Counted from the first letter of the stretch, positions 42,574 to 52,048 are shown. The stretch is DNA of 64,000 nt from Flavobacteriales bacterium UBA7612 (GCA_002484335.1 DLJQ01000004.1:99828-163827), one strand, 5' to 3'. Notes: generated by a model from the letters alone, not told the origin. A program made the numbers and translations.

Positions 42574-43440
42574 TTATTTTTTTCCTAAAACTTTTTTTGT
42601 AAGATTAATAATAGCTACAGCTACTGTCCCTGCTATAAGTCCTATCATGGCTTCGCTAATAATAGAAGGAATATTAGGTAAATGATGATGAATATAGTCA
42701 ATATTATGAACAAAAATACCTCCAGATACAAGTACTAATGCTATTGTTCCAATTACTCCTAAGGATTTTATTACATAGGGTAGAGCCTTAACTAATAAAT
42801 GACCTAATTTAGAAATCATTCCTTTGTTTTTAGATACATTAATTAACTTGTAACCAGCATCATCCATTCGTACAATAAGTGCAACTATTCCATAAACACC
42901 AATTGTAGCTAAAATTGCAATAATAGCAACAGTTATTGCTTGTGTAAGCATTGGCTCATTCAGAACAGTACTCAAAGCAATAATTACAATTTCTATAGAA
43001 AGTATAAAATCTGTTATAATAGCAGATTTTACTTTTGCTTTTTCAGAAACAGATTTATTTTCTTCTTCTTCATGTTTTTCTATAACTTCATGTCCTTTTT
43101 TTGAAGAATGTAATACATAATGAAGAATTTTTTCGACACCTTCAAAAGCTAGGTAAAAACCTCCAAGTATTAAAATATATTTTATTACTTCTGGTAAGAA
43201 ATGATTTAGTACTAATACAATAGGGACAATAATTAATTTATTAATAAATGATCCTTTTGTAATTGCCCATAAGACAGGTATTTCTCTTGAAGATAAAAAA
43301 CCTGTAGCTTTTTCTGCATTTACAGCTAAATCATCACCTAAAATTCCTGCTGTTTTACTTGCTGCAACTTTACTTGTTACTGCTACATCATCCATTAATG
43401 CTGCAATATCATCTAGTATTGCAAAAATTCCTGAAGCCAT
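42574..43440 (-). CDS. DUF808 (YedI-like) membrane protein
   Basis: 288 aa. The N-terminal MASGIFAILDDIAALMDDVA followed by SKVAASKTAGILGDDLAVNAE is diagnostic of DUF808. About six transmembrane helices follow (e.g. LIIVPIVLVLNHFLPEVIKYILILGG region, ITDFILSIEIVIIALSTV, AITVAIIAILATIGVYGIVAL). A charged loop with HEEEENK lies in the middle. The function of this widely conserved inner-membrane family is unknown. It is separated by 38 nt from the upstream SIMPL gene. Confidence 0.9.
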   Translation of the reverse strand: MASGIFAILDDIAALMDDVAVTSKVAASKTAGILGDDLAVNAEKATGFLSSREIPVLWAITKGSFINKLIIVPIVLVLNHFLPEVIKYILILGGFYLAFEGVEKILHYVLHSSKKGHEVIEKHEEEENKSVSEKAKVKSAIITDFILSIEIVIIALSTVLNEPMLTQAITVAIIAILATIGVYGIVALIVRMDDAGYKLINVSKNKGMISKLGHLLVKALPYVIKSLGVIGTIALVLVSGGIFVHNIDYIHHHLPNIPSIISEAMIGLIAGTVAVAIINLTKKVLGKK

Positions 43441-43478
43441 AAAATTATATCAATTTAATAAATAGTTGTTTATAGTTT

Positions 43479-44213
43479 TTAGTTAGTGCTAAAACTAGCT
43501 TTCACTGTTATTTGAGCTGTTTTTTGTCTAGAAGTTGTATTAAATGCTCCTCCATAAGAGTAATCTTCATTATCATTTTTACCAGTGATTTGAAAAATTC
43601 CAAGATCAGCTTTTTGTAAATGACCTAGTTTACTCCCTGATTTTGTAGCTATATTTTCTGCTCTTTGTTTTGCATTTTCAGATGCTTGTGCAATTAATTC
43701 AAGTTTTAAATCTTCAAGTTTTGAATAATAATAATTTGGATTAGATGAATTAAGCTCAATTCCTTGACTAATTAAATTAGAAATTTCTCTTGAAGCTTTT
43801 TCTATTTTATCTAAATCTTTAGATTCAATTGTAACATCTTGAGATAAAATATAACCATTAAATTGAGAAATGGAATTTCCATTAGGATCAGTCCCATATC
43901 TTATATCTTTAGAAATATTTACTGCTTCAAATACAATTTCATTTGATTTTATTCCTTGAGAAATTAAAAAGTTTTTTACAACTCCTTGATCATCTTTTAA
44001 TTGTTCTGAAGCACTTTTTAAATCAAAATTATTTCTACTATAAGTCGCTCTCCATTTAACTAAATCAGCATTAAAATCTTTTAATGCATTTCCAGTTATA
44101 TTAATGGATTCATTCACCTTGAATTTATATTTATAATCATTACCTATAATAATTGTTGCAATTACTACTGCAACAGATAGTATTGAGGCTACTATAATTG
44201 ATGCCTTGTTCAT
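43479..44213 (-). CDS. SIMPL (DUF541) domain protein
   Basis: 244 aa. The N-terminal helix (ASIIVASILSVAVVIATIIIG) is an anchor or uncleaved signal. The SIMPL domain begins with SINITGNALKDFNADLVKWRATYSR in its first strand and includes GYILSQDVTIESKDLDKI and ENAKQRAENIATKSGSKLGHLQKAD. It should be periplasmic. Family members (named after the SIMPL mouse protein) have been linked to oxidative-stress resistance, but the mechanism is unclear. Confidence 0.88.
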   Translation of the reverse strand: MNKASIIVASILSVAVVIATIIIGNDYKYKFKVNESINITGNALKDFNADLVKWRATYSRNNFDLKSASEQLKDDQGVVKNFLISQGIKSNEIVFEAVNISKDIRYGTDPNGNSISQFNGYILSQDVTIESKDLDKIEKASREISNLISQGIELNSSNPNYYYSKLEDLKLELIAQASENAKQRAENIATKSGSKLGHLQKADLGIFQITGKNDNEDYSYGGAFNTTSRQKTAQITVKASFSTN

Positions 44214-44260
44214 ATAATAAGTTGTTTTAGAATTGATTTATTAAAAATGGTTTTAATTTT

Positions 44261-44896
44261 TTATGCTAATAAAATAGGAAACTCTTGATTTATTATAAAA
44301 ATGATTAAATTTCCTTCTGTAAATTTAATTTCTACGTGATCGTCTATTGCTCTATTTCTAGTGCCAATACGAGAAAGTAAATTTAAATCCTCATTTTTTA
44401 AAGAAAACTCTAATCCTTTCGTTGTGATATTTTTACATTCAGAAAAAGGTAATAATGAAATTGTTCTTCCAAAATAACCTTCTAATAGAGTTTCTTTTTC
44501 TGCAAAAAAATAGGTACTATAATTATCATAGAAAACTATTTTCAATTTATTCTTAAAACGAAAAGCAGCATTTAAATTGCCTAAAAAATGATCTTGTTGT
44601 TTACCGCTTGCTCCAAATACATCTACACTTTCAAAACCTTTATCAATAATAATATCTAATGCTTTTGCAAAATCAGTATCTTCTTGATTTGGTGTTGCAA
44701 TAATTTCTATATCATCAGAAATTTTATTTGTATTGATAGAATCAAAATCCCCAGAAACAATATTTGGTTTTATATTTAATTTATCTAAATAATTTAATGC
44801 TCCATCTGTACAAAAGATCATATCATAGATTTCTGTATTCGGTAAAATATCAGGAATTTCTCCATTTAAAAATAAAAGTACTTTATTACTATTCAC
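44261..44896 (-). CDS. Thiamine diphosphokinase (thiamine pyrophosphokinase)
   Basis: 211 aa. It transfers pyrophosphate from ATP to thiamine, giving TPP. Family motifs: FCTDGALNYLDKLNIKPNIVSGDFDS (~30-55), then TPNQEDTDFAKALDIIIDKG with the metal-binding DTD, and FGASGKQQDHFLGNLN. The C-terminal beta domain (ITTKGLEFSLKN, RNRAIDDHVEIKF) binds thiamine. The gene overlaps its upstream neighbour (cobalamin adenosyltransferase) by 8 nt, so two cofactor-finishing enzymes are coupled. Confidence 0.88.
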   Translation of the reverse strand: MNSNKVLLFLNGEIPDILPNTEIYDMIFCTDGALNYLDKLNIKPNIVSGDFDSINTNKISDDIEIIATPNQEDTDFAKALDIIIDKGFESVDVFGASGKQQDHFLGNLNAAFRFKNKLKIVFYDNYSTYFFAEKETLLEGYFGRTISLLPFSECKNITTKGLEFSLKNEDLNLLSRIGTRNRAIDDHVEIKFTEGNLIIFIINQEFPILLA

Positions 44897-45455
44897 CTGG
44901 AATCCATTTTATTTCCTCATGATTATTATCTTTAGCAATTTTACGGCCTAAAACAAATAAATAATCAGAAAGGCGATTCAAGTACTGAAATAGTTCAATA
45001 CGTACTTCTTCAACTTCTTTTAATCCAACAACTAATCGTTCTGCTCTTCTGCAAATACATCTTGCTATGTGAGCATGAGAAGCAGCTTTATTTCCTCCTG
45101 GTAAGATAAAATGAGATAATTTTTCTAATTGTTCTTCCATGTCATCAATCCAATTTTCTAACTGTTCGATATCTTCATTAGAAATCATTTTAGGAATTCG
45201 AGGCTCTCCATTAGCTAAATATAATTTTTCTACAGGAGTTGCTAATTCAGCTCCTAGATTAAATAAATCTTTTTGGATAATAATAATTTCTTCTTCTAAT
45301 GCTGGATTAATCTTATAAGAACGGATTAAACCTAAATAAGAGTTAAGTTCATCAACTGTACCATAAGATTCTATTTTTAGACTATTTTTAGAAACTCTGT
45401 TACCACCATATAATCCAGTTGTACCGTTGTCTCCAGTTTTTGTATATACTTTCAT
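44889..45455 (-). CDS. PduO-type ATP:cob(I)alamin adenosyltransferase
   Basis: 188 aa. It makes adenosylcobalamin from cob(I)alamin and ATP. The N-terminal KVYTKTGDNGTTGLYGGNRV is the ATP-binding loop, and SYGTVDELNSYLGLIRS, FILPGGNKAASHAHIARCICRRAERLV are conserved helical motifs of the trimeric PduO family. It implies B12 use or salvage; no corrin biosynthesis genes or cobalamin riboswitch are seen here. A TATCTTCG box on the minus strand (45479-45486) is a likely promoter. Confidence 0.92.
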   Translation of the reverse strand: MKVYTKTGDNGTTGLYGGNRVSKNSLKIESYGTVDELNSYLGLIRSYKINPALEEEIIIIQKDLFNLGAELATPVEKLYLANGEPRIPKMISNEDIEQLENWIDDMEEQLEKLSHFILPGGNKAASHAHIARCICRRAERLVVGLKEVEEVRIELFQYLNRLSDYLFVLGRKIAKDNNHEEIKWIPGE

Positions 45456-45478
45456 GTTATAATTCTAATTATATTTCT

Positions 45479-45486
45479 CGAAGATA
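45479..45486 (-). promoter_or_regulatory. Promoter box before the cobalamin adenosyltransferase gene
   Basis: TATCTTCG on the minus strand is the TAnnTTcG variant, 23 nt before the start at 45455. Confidence 0.45.
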
Positions 45487-45494
45487 AGAAAAAC

Positions 45495-46715
45495 TTAAAG
45501 ATTTTTTGGTAAAAGTGCTTTGGTAAAAAAATGATAGCCAATTGCAACAATAATTAATATAATACTAGTAATCATCCATAAAGTATTAAAACCAAAAGAA
45601 GTAGCTATATGTGTGCCTAGAAATGGAGATATTATAAATGCAAAAGAAACTGACATTCCATTTAATCCCATATAAGCCCCTTTATTATTTTTCTCTGATC
45701 GAAATGCAGTTACAGTAGACATAAGTGGAAGTACAAGCATTTCTCCAATAGACATCATTCCTATTGCAAGATATAAAAATGCTAAGGTGTGATTAAAAAT
45801 AAATATAGAATAACTTATAGCTGTGATAAATGAACCAAAAACTAATAATTGAGTAATATTAAATTTTTTTTCAGTATAATGAATTAATAACATTTCAAAA
45901 ACGACTATTAATATTCCACTAAATCCCATTAATAAACCAATTTCGGATTGAGTTAAATGGACTACTTCTTTATAAAAAAGAGGAAGAGTATTTAAAATTT
46001 GAAAAAATGCAACTGAAAATAAAATACAGAAAATATTAAAAATTAAAAATGGAACATCTGTGTATGCATTTCGTTCTTTTATAACTTCTTTCTCTTGGTT
46101 ATTTTCTGAATTATCAGAAGAGTTTCTTTCTTTTCTTCCTTTGAAAAAAAAGACAAAAACAATTCCAGCTATAAGAGCTGTTGCTGCATTACAATAAAAA
46201 AGTAAGTTATATGAGTAAGTAGATAAGAAACCTCCCATAGATGGACCAATTGAAAACCCTAAATTAAGGGCCATTCTATTTAAAGAAAATGCTCTTGTGA
46301 TATTTTCCTTTCTTGCATATCTAGTTATAGCTACAGAATTTGCAGGACGGAACATTTCACTTACAATACTAAGAACAAGCATAATAATAGCAAAAGACTC
46401 AACTGTTTTAAACAAAGGTAAAGTTAAAAACATAGGTGCACTAATAAATAAACTTAATGCTTGCACTTTAAAATTTCCAATTTTATCTGTTATCCATCCA
46501 CCGAACCAAGATCCAATTACAGATCCAATTCCGAAACAACTAAGAACAATTCCTGAATTTTCCAAAGTAAAACCTAGCTCAGAAATCATATAAATACCTA
46601 AAAAAGGAAGAACCATTGAACCCATTCTATTTAGTAGCATAACAATTGCTAGCATCCAAGATTCTTGAGAAAGACCACTATAAGCATCAATATATATTTT
46701 CAGTATTTTTTTCAT
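45495..46715 (-). CDS. MFS transporter (drug:H+ antiporter-like)
   Basis: About 406 aa from ATG 46715, with twelve predicted transmembrane helices; motif A-like GSWFGGWITDKIGNFKV follows TM2 and the central cytoplasmic loop is charged (KGRKERNSSDNSENN). The layout resembles MdtH-type exporters. A longer frame starts at 46817 (+34 residues), but the shorter start is preferred because the family begins with MKKIL-x-IYIDAYSGLS just before TM1, and a TAAATTCG box lies ~25 nt upstream. The substrate cannot be predicted. Confidence 0.82.
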   Translation of the reverse strand: MKKILKIYIDAYSGLSQESWMLAIVMLLNRMGSMVLPFLGIYMISELGFTLENSGIVLSCFGIGSVIGSWFGGWITDKIGNFKVQALSLFISAPMFLTLPLFKTVESFAIIMLVLSIVSEMFRPANSVAITRYARKENITRAFSLNRMALNLGFSIGPSMGGFLSTYSYNLLFYCNAATALIAGIVFVFFFKGRKERNSSDNSENNQEKEVIKERNAYTDVPFLIFNIFCILFSVAFFQILNTLPLFYKEVVHLTQSEIGLLMGFSGILIVVFEMLLIHYTEKKFNITQLLVFGSFITAISYSIFIFNHTLAFLYLAIGMMSIGEMLVLPLMSTVTAFRSEKNNKGAYMGLNGMSVSFAFIISPFLGTHIATSFGFNTLWMITSIILIIVAIGYHFFTKALLPKNL

Positions 46716-46839
46716 ATTTTTACGAGCGTAATTTTTTGCGAATTTATAAATCTTTTTTGATAAAAAATCATTTATTAATCTAGGTTTGTGATATTCTTTA
46801 ATTACTTTTGAACCCATTAAATTTTATAACAAAAAATTG

Positions 46840-47694
46840 ATGCTATTTTATAATATTTTTTTAAAGTTTGTTTTTCTAATAAATGGATTAGGAGCAGCCT
46901 CTGGATTAGTTGTTCATAAGAATGAAGTTTATGCTATAGCTGATAATGACTCAAATTTATACATCTATAATTTAAAAAATAATAGTGTAGATAGAATTGA
47001 TTTGAATCCAGAAATTTCTTTTGATAAAATTAATAAAAAAGATAAGCCCGATTTTGAATCAATTACAAAATATGGTAATGATATATATATTTTAGGTTCT
47101 GGATCTAAAAAAAATAGATTTGATTTAATAGCTTATAATATAAAATCAAAAAAAGTTGAAAATTTATCATATAAAGAATTATACAATGAATTTTTAAAAG
47201 TTTCTAATCTTTCTGAAAAAGATTTTAATATTGAAGGAGTCATTGCTAGTAAAAGATTTACTTATTTATTTAATAGGGGTAATGGAAAGTCGCAAATCAA
47301 TGGAATTTTTAAGATTCATGGAAAAATTAATGATCTTCAAAATAAAAAAATAGAATTTTTTCCGATTCAATTACCAAAATTAAATAATGAATTAACTACT
47401 TTTTCGGATGCAATTTTAATAAAGAATAATAAAGTCTTATTTACAGCAACAGTAGAATCTAGCAGTACAACTCAATTTGATGGAGAAATAAAAGGTTCTA
47501 TTATTGGAGAGATAGATTTAGATAAAATGAAATTGATTCATTGGGAAAAAATATCTGATGATAAAAAGATTGAAGGATTAGCATTATTAAAAAAAATGAA
47601 TAATAAATATTCATTGTATTTATGTGAAGATAATGATGATGATACTAAAACATCAAGTATTTATAACTATGATTATATTATGAATAAAAAGTAA
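46840..47694 (+). CDS. DUF6929-like beta-propeller protein
   Basis: 284 aa from ATG 46840 (a TTG directly precedes it). The N-terminus is hydrophobic (LFYNIFLKFVFLINGLGAASG), probably a signal or anchor. The body has regularly spaced strands such as VHKNEVYAIADNDSNLYIYNL, DIYILGSGSKKNRFDLIAYN, KVLFTATVESSSTTQFDGEI and EGLALLKKMNNKYSLYLCEDND. These resemble a phytase-like or DUF6929 propeller with a calcium-friendly acidic tail. I do not know a function. It is divergent from the MFS transporter with a very short intergenic gap. Confidence 0.6.
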   Translation: MLFYNIFLKFVFLINGLGAASGLVVHKNEVYAIADNDSNLYIYNLKNNSVDRIDLNPEISFDKINKKDKPDFESITKYGNDIYILGSGSKKNRFDLIAYNIKSKKVENLSYKELYNEFLKVSNLSEKDFNIEGVIASKRFTYLFNRGNGKSQINGIFKIHGKINDLQNKKIEFFPIQLPKLNNELTTFSDAILIKNNKVLFTATVESSSTTQFDGEIKGSIIGEIDLDKMKLIHWEKISDDKKIEGLALLKKMNNKYSLYLCEDNDDDTKTSSIYNYDYIMNKK

Positions 47695-47799
47695 TAAAAA
47701 TACCTAATAAGTATATTTTTTAGATAACAATTTAACTATTATAACTAAGGATTTTTATATAATCTGTCTTAAAAATTGTGAAAGTAATCTTAAGACTGT

Positions 47800-47807
47800 T
47801 ATATTTG
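47800..47807 (+). promoter_or_regulatory. secDF promoter box (TATATTTG)
   Basis: TATATTTG with a TTG at 47776-47778, 21 nt upstream, is a full Bacteroidota-type promoter 31 nt before the secDF start. Confidence 0.65.
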
Positions 47808-47838
47808 TCCGTCAAAATTTATTTATCAATTAAACATT

Positions 47839-50757
47839 ATGCGAGGAAGATGGCTCATTGCAACATTTGCAATTATTTTAAGTCTCTTGTGTATCAGACA
47901 ACTAAGTTATACTTGGTACACAACTAAAGTAGAGCATGAGGCGGCTCGATTAGCGAGTAAGCCAGAAGACGAACCAAGAATTTTGGATAGTATTGCTCAA
48001 CATCCATTAGATTTAGGAATTATAAAATATGATTATAATTATGCCAAAAACAATGAAATCAATTTAGGATTAGATTTAAAAGGAGGTATAAACGTAATTT
48101 TACAAGTTTCTGAAAGAGATTTAATCGAAAATTTAGCTGCAAACAGTAAAAATCCAATGTTAACTACAGCTTTAGATTCAACAGATAAAGCTCAAAAAAC
48201 GAATGGAAATGTACCTTATGTGGAATTATTTTTTCAAGAATTTGATAAAATAAAAGGAGGTACTAAATATGCAGCAGCAGATTTATTTGGAAATAAAAAT
48301 AATGCTGATAAAATTGCTTATAACGCTTCTGATGATCAAGTTAAAGCAGTTATTCGTAAAGATATAGAAGCTAAAGTTGCTACAGCATACGATGTCATAA
48401 GTTCTCGTATTAATCAATTTGGTGTTGTAGAACCAGTAATTCAACGTTTAGGAGATAAAGGTGATGGTAGAATTTTAGTAGAATTACCAGGTGTATCTGA
48501 TACTGACCGTGTAAAGAAATTATTACAATCTACAGCTAAATTAGAGTTTTTACAAGTTGTTCGTCAAGATCCTACTGTTATGTCATATTTTGCAGGAGTT
48601 AATACTGAAAAATATAACATTAAAAATCAAAAAGGTCAGGTTATAAAAACATTAGGAGAAGTTATGCAACCAATAGGTTCTAACGCGACTTTTGTTGTTG
48701 ATGTAAAAGATACTGCTGTCGTAAATAGAGTTTTACAAGACAAAACTTTTGTACCAAACTTACCATCTAACATAAGAAATTATAAATATTCTTGGGCTAA
48801 TAAGCCAATGGATTTAGGTAGAATAGCTGTTAATTCAAAAGACGCTTCTAAATTATTAGAATTTTATGTTTTAAAAGGTAAAAATGGAACACAAGAACCA
48901 TTAATTACAGGTGATAAAGTTGTTTCTGCATCTGCTGAACGTAGCGCAGGATCTCTTACAAATGAACCTGTAGTTTCTATGCAAATGAATCAAGTAGGAG
49001 CACAAGAATGGGCTCGTATTACTGATGAATTAAAACCTTCTGCAACTGATCGTAATGGACAAGGTGTTGCAATTGTTTTAGATAACATGGTCTATTCTGC
49101 ACCAAATATCAAAAATCAAATTACTGGAGGTAACTCTCAAATTTCTGGTAGTTTTACTTTAGAAGAAGCAAAAGATTTAGCAAACATTTTACAAGCAGGT
49201 TCTTTACCAGCATCTTCAAAAATAGTTTCTGCTGAAGTTGTTGGACCATCATTAGGTCAAGAAGCTATTAATAGTTCTTTAATTGCGTTTGGTTGTGCAT
49301 TTGCATTAGTATTAATTTGGATGGTTTTCTATTACAGCCGTGCAGGTATTTATGCTAACGTTGCATTAATCATTAACTTATTATTCTTATTAGGATTCTT
49401 AGTTTCTTTAAAAGCGACATTATCTTTACCAGGTATCGCAGGTATTATCTTAACGTTAGTTACTGGTATGGATGCTAATATTCTTATTTACGAAAGGGTA
49501 AAAGAAGAAATTAGAAAAGGAAAATCTCTACGTCATGCAGTAGATTTTGCTTACTCTTGGAAAGGAGCATTCTCTGCAATTATAGATGCTAACTCAACAT
49601 CATTTATCACAGCATTAATCTTGTTTTTCTTTGGTAAAGGTCCTGTTGTTGGTTTTGCTACAACATTTATGATTGGTATTTTTACTTCTACATTTACATC
49701 TATTTTTATTACAAGATATTTCGTAGAAGGTAGATTAGCAAAAGGAAAATCAGTTCCTTTTTACACAAGCTTTACAGCTCATTGGTTACAAAATATCCAT
49801 GTAGATTTATTAAAAACTAGAAAAATATCTTATATCATTTCTATTGTTTTAACAATTGCAGCTTTAATTTCTATTTTTACTAAAGGATTTGATATGGGTA
49901 TCGAATTTCAAGGAGGACGCACTTATACAGTTCGTTTTGATAAAAATGTAGATGCACAAGAAATAGCAGAAAGTTTAGGAGATGTTTTTCTATATGATGG
50001 TGAAAAATTGATTCCTCAAGTTAAAACTTATGGAGGTCAAAATCAAGTTAAAATTACAACAGCATATAAAGCTGATGAAGATGGTACAAGCGTAGATGAT
50101 GAGATCAAAGACAAATTATACACTGGTTTAAAACCTTATTTACCAGCTAAAATGTCTGAAAAAGATTTCTCAGAAGATAATGCAACTATCGGTCTTATGT
50201 CATCAGCAAAAGTAGGTCCTACAATTGCCGATGATACAACAAGAGCTTCTTACATTGCAGTATCATTAGCTTTAGTAGCAATTTTCTTCTACTTAATCGT
50301 GATGTTCAAACGTTGGCAATTCTCTTTATCAACAATTATTGCATTAGCACACGATGTTATCATTGTATTAGGAGTTTTCTCTTTCTTCAAAGGAATTTTA
50401 CCTTTCAACATGGAGATTGATCAAGCCTTCATAGCTGCGATTCTTACAGTAATTGGTTATTCTATGAATGACTCGATTATTATCTTAGATCGTATTCGTG
50501 AAAACTTAACTGTAGAGAAAAATCATAATTTGTATGATATTATTAATATTTCTACTTCAGAAACATTATCTCGTACAATTAATACATCATTATCTACTTT
50601 CCTTATTGTATTAATCATCTTTGCTTTTGGTGGAGAATCAATCAAAGGGTTTATGTTTGCAAAATTAGTAGGTATCATTATCGGTACATTTTCATCTATT
50701 TTTGTAGCTTCTCCTTTATTGTATGATTTTACGAAAAAAGGACAAATGAACAAATAA
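47839..50757 (+). CDS. secDF: Protein translocase SecDF fusion
   Basis: 972 aa. SecD and SecF are fused, as usual in Bacteroidota. The SecD part (~1-620) has TM1, a large periplasmic P1 domain with NLGLDLKGGINVILQV and the ISGSFTLEEAKDLANILQAGSLPA segment, then five helices with LTLVTGMDANILIYERVKEEIRKG. The SecF part (~650-972) starts with DMGIEFQGGRTYTVRF and has AAILTVIGYSMNDSIIILDRIREN. It uses proton motive force to complete Sec-dependent export. Confidence 0.96.
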   Translation: MRGRWLIATFAIILSLLCIRQLSYTWYTTKVEHEAARLASKPEDEPRILDSIAQHPLDLGIIKYDYNYAKNNEINLGLDLKGGINVILQVSERDLIENLAANSKNPMLTTALDSTDKAQKTNGNVPYVELFFQEFDKIKGGTKYAAADLFGNKNNADKIAYNASDDQVKAVIRKDIEAKVATAYDVISSRINQFGVVEPVIQRLGDKGDGRILVELPGVSDTDRVKKLLQSTAKLEFLQVVRQDPTVMSYFAGVNTEKYNIKNQKGQVIKTLGEVMQPIGSNATFVVDVKDTAVVNRVLQDKTFVPNLPSNIRNYKYSWANKPMDLGRIAVNSKDASKLLEFYVLKGKNGTQEPLITGDKVVSASAERSAGSLTNEPVVSMQMNQVGAQEWARITDELKPSATDRNGQGVAIVLDNMVYSAPNIKNQITGGNSQISGSFTLEEAKDLANILQAGSLPASSKIVSAEVVGPSLGQEAINSSLIAFGCAFALVLIWMVFYYSRAGIYANVALIINLLFLLGFLVSLKATLSLPGIAGIILTLVTGMDANILIYERVKEEIRKGKSLRHAVDFAYSWKGAFSAIIDANSTSFITALILFFFGKGPVVGFATTFMIGIFTSTFTSIFITRYFVEGRLAKGKSVPFYTSFTAHWLQNIHVDLLKTRKISYIISIVLTIAALISIFTKGFDMGIEFQGGRTYTVRFDKNVDAQEIAESLGDVFLYDGEKLIPQVKTYGGQNQVKITTAYKADEDGTSVDDEIKDKLYTGLKPYLPAKMSEKDFSEDNATIGLMSSAKVGPTIADDTTRASYIAVSLALVAIFFYLIVMFKRWQFSLSTIIALAHDVIIVLGVFSFFKGILPFNMEIDQAFIAAILTVIGYSMNDSIIILDRIRENLTVEKNHNLYDIINISTSETLSRTINTSLSTFLIVLIIFAFGGESIKGFMFAKLVGIIIGTFSSIFVASPLLYDFTKKGQMNK

Positions 50758-50782
50758 TAACATATTTTAAATAAATTTTAAG

Positions 50783-50813
50783 AAAACCATCAGAGAAATT
50801 TGATGGTTTTTTT
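50783..50813 (+). terminator. Terminator after secDF
   Basis: AAAACCATCA / TGATGGTTTT 10-bp stem with an 8-nt loop and a T tract. Confidence 0.85.
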
Positions 50814-50835
50814 ATTTTATCTCATTTCATATTTT

Positions 50836-50843
50836 GTACATTT
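50836..50843 (+). promoter_or_regulatory. tatA promoter box (TACATTTG)
   Basis: TACATTTG sits 5 nt before the GTG at 50849, so a start further upstream (TTG 50834) would lie in the promoter itself. Confidence 0.55.
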
Positions 50844-50848
50844 GTTTC

Positions 50849-51421
50849 GTGAATAGTTTAGTAATATACCCAGCGTTTTTAGACTTCGAGGAAATTGTAA
50901 TAATTTTGGTCGTAGCCGTTGTCCTTTTTGGACCAGATAAAATCCCTGAAATAGCAAGAGGATTAGGAAGTGCAGTACGTAAACTTAAAGAAGCTTCAGA
51001 AGATATAAAACAAGAAATCATGAACCCTGTAGAGGACGTGAATCCTGTAAAAGATATTCAGAAATCGATAAAGGATTTAAATCCAATGGATGATATTAAG
51101 AATTCATTTCAAAAAGTGAATCCAATGGATGATTTTCAAAAATCTTTTGATGAAGTTCGTAATCCAGTAAATGAGATTGATGAAATAATTCATGAACAAC
51201 CTCAAACTATTGATACAATTCCAGTAGCAGAAACAGTAGTTCCTGTGGAGGATGTAAATGTAGTTAATATTGAAGAAATAGTAGAACAACCAAAAGAAGA
51301 ATTAAAACAACAAGTAGATGAGGCTCCAAAGGAGCATAATAATTCTGTAGATGAAGCTCCAAAGGAGCATAATAATTCTGTAGATGAAGCTTTGGGATTA
51401 GGAGGTTCTGTAAGTAGGTAA
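50849..51421 (+). CDS. tatA: Twin-arginine translocase TatA/TatE subunit with long repetitive tail
   Basis: About 190 aa from GTG 50849 (MNSLVIYPAFLDFEE). The Tat core (~1-65) is a short transmembrane helix, EEIVIILVVAVVLFGPDKIPEIARGLGSAVRK, with the FGP hinge and amphipathic helix. After that there is a 120-residue acidic tail far longer than in typical TatA. It has NP-rich repeats (NPVEDVNPVKDIQK, NPMDDIKNSF, NPMDDFQKSF) and ends with two copies of VDEAPKEHNNS. It would form the Tat pore with TatC, which is not in this window. The C-terminal function is unknown. Confidence 0.9.
   Translation: MNSLVIYPAFLDFEEIVIILVVAVVLFGPDKIPEIARGLGSAVRKLKEASEDIKQEIMNPVEDVNPVKDIQKSIKDLNPMDDIKNSFQKVNPMDDFQKSFDEVRNPVNEIDEIIHEQPQTIDTIPVAETVVPVEDVNVVNIEEIVEQPKEELKQQVDEAPKEHNNSVDEAPKEHNNSVDEALGLGGSVSR
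51314..51391 (+). repeat. 33-bp in-frame tandem repeat at the 3' end of tatA
   Basis: Two adjacent 33-bp units (51314-51346, 51347-51379) differ by one base, followed by a 12-bp partial third unit. Each encodes VDEAPKEHNNS. Copy number changes by slippage would lengthen or shorten the tail without a frameshift. Confidence 0.88.
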
Positions 51422-51429
51422 TTATTTTT

Positions 51430-51996
51430 ATGATTCAAGATTACTTTAATTGGGATGCTCATTTTTTTCTATTTTTTAATAATTTAGGAAATACTCAATG
51501 GGATTGGTTTTGGTTAAGTGTTACAAATAAAAAAACATGGATACCACTATATGTCTTTTTCTTAGTTTTATTATATTTTAAACTTGGTTGGAAAAAAACA
51601 TTAATCGCTGGTATTTGTATTGCATTGATGATTGCTTGTGCTGATCAGTTTACCAATATTATAAAAAATCATTTTCAACGATTAAGACCATGTTATAATC
51701 CAGATATACAAGGACTTTTTAGACCAATAGATTGTGAAGGTCGAGGAAGATTTGGTTTTACATCTGCTCATGCATCCAATCATATCGCATTAGCAATATT
51801 TATAGGTTATATCCTCAGAAAAAATTACAAATGGTTAATTTATGTCCTTATTTTGTGGGCATTACTCATAGCATATAGTCGTGTATATGTAGGTGTACAT
51901 TTTACTGGTGATATCTTTTTTGGAACATTAATAGGAATATTTTTTTCTTATTTATTTATCAAACTCTATTATTATTTAGAAAAAAAATATACTTAA
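51430..51996 (+). CDS. PAP2-family membrane phosphatase
   Basis: 188 aa, five to six transmembrane helices. The PAP2 active-site motifs are present: KNHFQRLRP (motif 1, KX6RP), TSAHASNH (motif 2, PSGH-like with SAH) and SRVYVGVHFTGD (motif 3, SRX5HX3D). Substrates of such enzymes are undecaprenyl pyrophosphate, phosphatidate or lipid A phosphate groups. An extra Cys-containing loop (RPCYNPDIQGLF, RPIDCEG) lies between motifs 1 and 2. It is 8 nt after tatA, so co-transcribed. Confidence 0.88.
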   Translation: MIQDYFNWDAHFFLFFNNLGNTQWDWFWLSVTNKKTWIPLYVFFLVLLYFKLGWKKTLIAGICIALMIACADQFTNIIKNHFQRLRPCYNPDIQGLFRPIDCEGRGRFGFTSAHASNHIALAIFIGYILRKNYKWLIYVLILWALLIAYSRVYVGVHFTGDIFFGTLIGIFFSYLFIKLYYYLEKKYT

Positions 51997-52010
51997 GATA
52001 AATCAATAGT

Positions 52011-52045
52011 AGAGATGAATAATTTTTTATTCATCTCTATTTTAT
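52011..52045 (+). terminator. Terminator after the PAP2 gene
   Basis: AGAGATGAATAA / TTATTCATCTCT 12-bp stem with a T-rich loop and tail. Confidence 0.85.
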
Positions 52046-52048
52046 TTT

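Noticed and set aside
44261..45455. TPP or cobalamin riboswitch near the thiamine/cobalamin enzymes
   Set aside because: The leader upstream of 45455 is under 40 nt and no conserved riboswitch core words were seen.
46716..46817. N-terminal extension of the MFS transporter
   Set aside because: The family starts near MKKIL before TM1; the extension is basic and unlike relatives, and a promoter-like box falls inside it. Left as an alternative only.
51314..51391. CRISPR-like repeats
   Set aside because: Units are contiguous, in frame and without spacers; they are a coding tandem repeat.
51202..51462. Antisense frame within tatA with Ser/Thr-Cys repeats
   Set aside because: A shadow of the 33-bp repeat on the opposite strand; no independent signal.
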